A stretch of DNA of 7,254 nucleotides from Prevotella sp. CAG:617 (GTDB lineage: Bacteria > Bacteroidota > Bacteroidia > Bacteroidales > Bacteroidaceae): NCBI GenBank assembly GCA_000438115.1, contig FR903582.1:1-7254 (forward strand), in the 5' to 3' direction. Shown here piece by piece: positions 5,835 through 7,254 of the stretch. Numbering within the stretch: position 1 is the stretch's first letter; the number at the start of each line of letters is the position of its first letter. A program made the translations under genes and the position numbers. The notes under the pieces are model-generated. The model saw only the letters and a list, made by a program, of their open reading frames with translations, was not told the DNA's origin and made no database searches.

Positions 5835-7254
5835 ATGAAGATCAATTATAAGGCATTTCTTGGTGGACTCTTCTGGATATTCGGCATGAACGGAGCGGCA
5901 CAAAGTTCCTGGCTGCCGAATATGCCGGAGCGCAACCATCCTGTCCGTTTGCTTGAATGCACTTATCATGAAGCTGAATTAATACGGTGTCAGGAAATAA
6001 ACGACTCTTCGGCATGGACCGTTCAGACCGAGAAGACAATGACGGACAGCACAACGTCATATACGTTCCGGTTTACAGCCCGACAGGCCATGAAGGACGC
6101 CGGAGTGGCCGTGGCGTTTGACCGTTATGACTGGACAAGCGACAATTATGTATTGCTGCCGGCTTCTGTCTACAACGGCAACCGGCAACGCATCGTTTAT
6201 CGTGACTATGCCACCGGCCTCGACAAAACCGACCACGGCCGAAAGGATCTGGCGCTGACGTCAAACCCCATACCCCAACTTTCACCGGAATTCGGCGCGC
6301 CATCGCGCCTGGAAGTCAACGTCAGCAATGTATCCACCCCTGCCATGTTGTTTCTGGAACGCTCCAAAAAATCAGCTACTATTTTACTGACCGACCAGGG
6401 TATCCGCCAAAAAGACCGCATACTGGACCATGCCCTGATTGTGGAGGAAACTTCGGACCGGAGTGTGGCGTCATTTGTAATCAGTGCCCCCGGGGTTCGT
6501 GAGCGCAAGCCGGAATTCATCGGTTTCAGCAAAAGCCCGGACCGCGGCATATCGGTACAGGCGGGCGACCAGATTGTCATTCGGGTCACGGAAATTACGT
6601 TTCCGTGCAACCGTGTTCCGGAATTGCTGGAACAGTTCATGAAGTTCCGGAAATTCCATACACGCAAGGAAGCCCCCCGAAACCTGATGCCCATGAGCGA
6701 AGTGTGGAAACGCATGGTGAAAAACATTGATGAGCGCTATTACGAGGGCGAACATTGGGCTTATTACTGTCCGGAAAATGCCGACTGGCTTTCTTATGGT
6801 TGGATTGGAGGGTTAATCAACACCTATCCGATGCTGGCCTTGAACGACGAGAAACATTTTCAGCGCGTAAAAAACACCTTTGACTTCGGCTTGCCGCGAG
6901 CCAAAGGACACAGCGGCTATTACTACGACGTATTGGGATCAGACGGAAACGTGCTCTACCGGGACGGCGCACGGCTGAATCCCGGTATCGGGCTGACCCG
7001 CAAGAACGGAGACATCCTGTATTGGATGGTCAAACAGTTTATGCTCTTGAAAGAACAGGGCAAGTCCGCACTGATTGCTCCGGAATGGGAGCAGCAAGTC
7101 CGTTTGCTGGCCGATGCATTTGTCCGTACCTGGCAGAAAGAGGGTACGTGGGGCAATTATCTGGACGTAGAATCGGGCGACGTTGCCATTTACAATACAA
7201 CCAGCGGTGCCATGGCTGTAGCCGGGCTGGCCTTGGCGGCCGGCTATTTTGATT
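5835..7254 (+). CDS. Exported protein with probable (alpha/alpha)6 catalytic region, partial
   Basis: The start is complete and the gene runs past the window edge, giving 473 codons. It begins 6 bases after the restored end of the previous gene, so the two are probably cotranslated. A Sec signal peptide (1-22, cleavage near GAA|QSS) indicates export. Residues about 25-260 are beta-rich (for example VAVAFDRYDW, DNYVLLPASVYNG, PAMLFLERS, IVIRVTEITF). From about 285 the text is helical: SEVWKRMVKNIDERYY, then YCPENADWLSYGWIGG, then hairpin-like repeats separated by Gly/Tyr-rich loops (HSGYYYDVLGSDG, LTRKNGDILYWMVKQF). This pattern is typical of six-hairpin glycosidases and some polysaccharide lyases. 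Family and substrate are not recognised. The truncation hides the C-terminal helices and probably some catalytic residues. Confidence 0.75.
   Translation, partial: MKINYKAFLGGLFWIFGMNGAAQSSWLPNMPERNHPVRLLECTYHEAELIRCQEINDSSAWTVQTEKTMTDSTTSYTFRFTARQAMKDAGVAVAFDRYDWTSDNYVLLPASVYNGNRQRIVYRDYATGLDKTDHGRKDLALTSNPIPQLSPEFGAPSRLEVNVSNVSTPAMLFLERSKKSATILLTDQGIRQKDRILDHALIVEETSDRSVASFVISAPGVRERKPEFIGFSKSPDRGISVQAGDQIVIRVTEITFPCNRVPELLEQFMKFRKFHTRKEAPRNLMPMSEVWKRMVKNIDERYYEGEHWAYYCPENADWLSYGWIGGLINTYPMLALNDEKHFQRVKNTFDFGLPRAKGHSGYYYDVLGSDGNVLYRDGARLNPGIGLTRKNGDILYWMVKQFMLLKEQGKSALIAPEWEQQVRLLADAFVRTWQKEGTWGNYLDVESGDVAIYNTTSGAMAVAGLALAAGYFD

Overview
The window looks like chromosomal DNA of a gut or rumen type Bacteroidota, most likely Bacteroidales. 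Three things suggest this: a near-perfect Bacteroidota sigma-factor promoter (TTTG, 20-base spacer, TAAGTTTG) before the first gene; an NrtR/AraR-style Nudix regulator next to sugar-degrading genes; and three consecutive exported proteins arranged as in a polysaccharide utilization locus. The species cannot be fixed from sequence alone. No SusC/SusD pair, tRNA, rRNA, CRISPR array or insertion sequence is visible.

Layout, all genes on the + strand. Bases 1 to about 425 hold no convincing gene but carry several inverted and direct repeats. A promoter at 426-457 leads into a 242-residue Nudix-plus-winged-helix regulator (479-1207). A 79-base gap with a strong hairpin follows. Next is a complete secreted family GH3 enzyme (1287-3500), most like the beta-xylosidase/alpha-L-arabinofuranosidase branch. 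After 71 bases comes a putative lipoprotein from a family I cannot name (from 3572), with a beta-rich N-terminus and a probable barrel-type catalytic region. Its frame is broken near 5565: as read it stops at 5617, but one fewer base gives a 751-residue protein ending at 5828. Six bases later a fourth exported protein starts (5835) and runs off the window. It looks like a beta domain followed by an (alpha/alpha)6-type helical region.

Working model, by inference: the regulator senses a sugar, perhaps arabinose or a related pentose, and controls the downstream cluster. The GH3 enzyme trims terminal xylose, arabinose or similar sugars in the periplasm. The two unassigned proteins act on the same glycan. 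The most interesting content is this pair of unassigned, tightly linked candidate carbohydrate-active proteins, together with the frameshift in the first of them.
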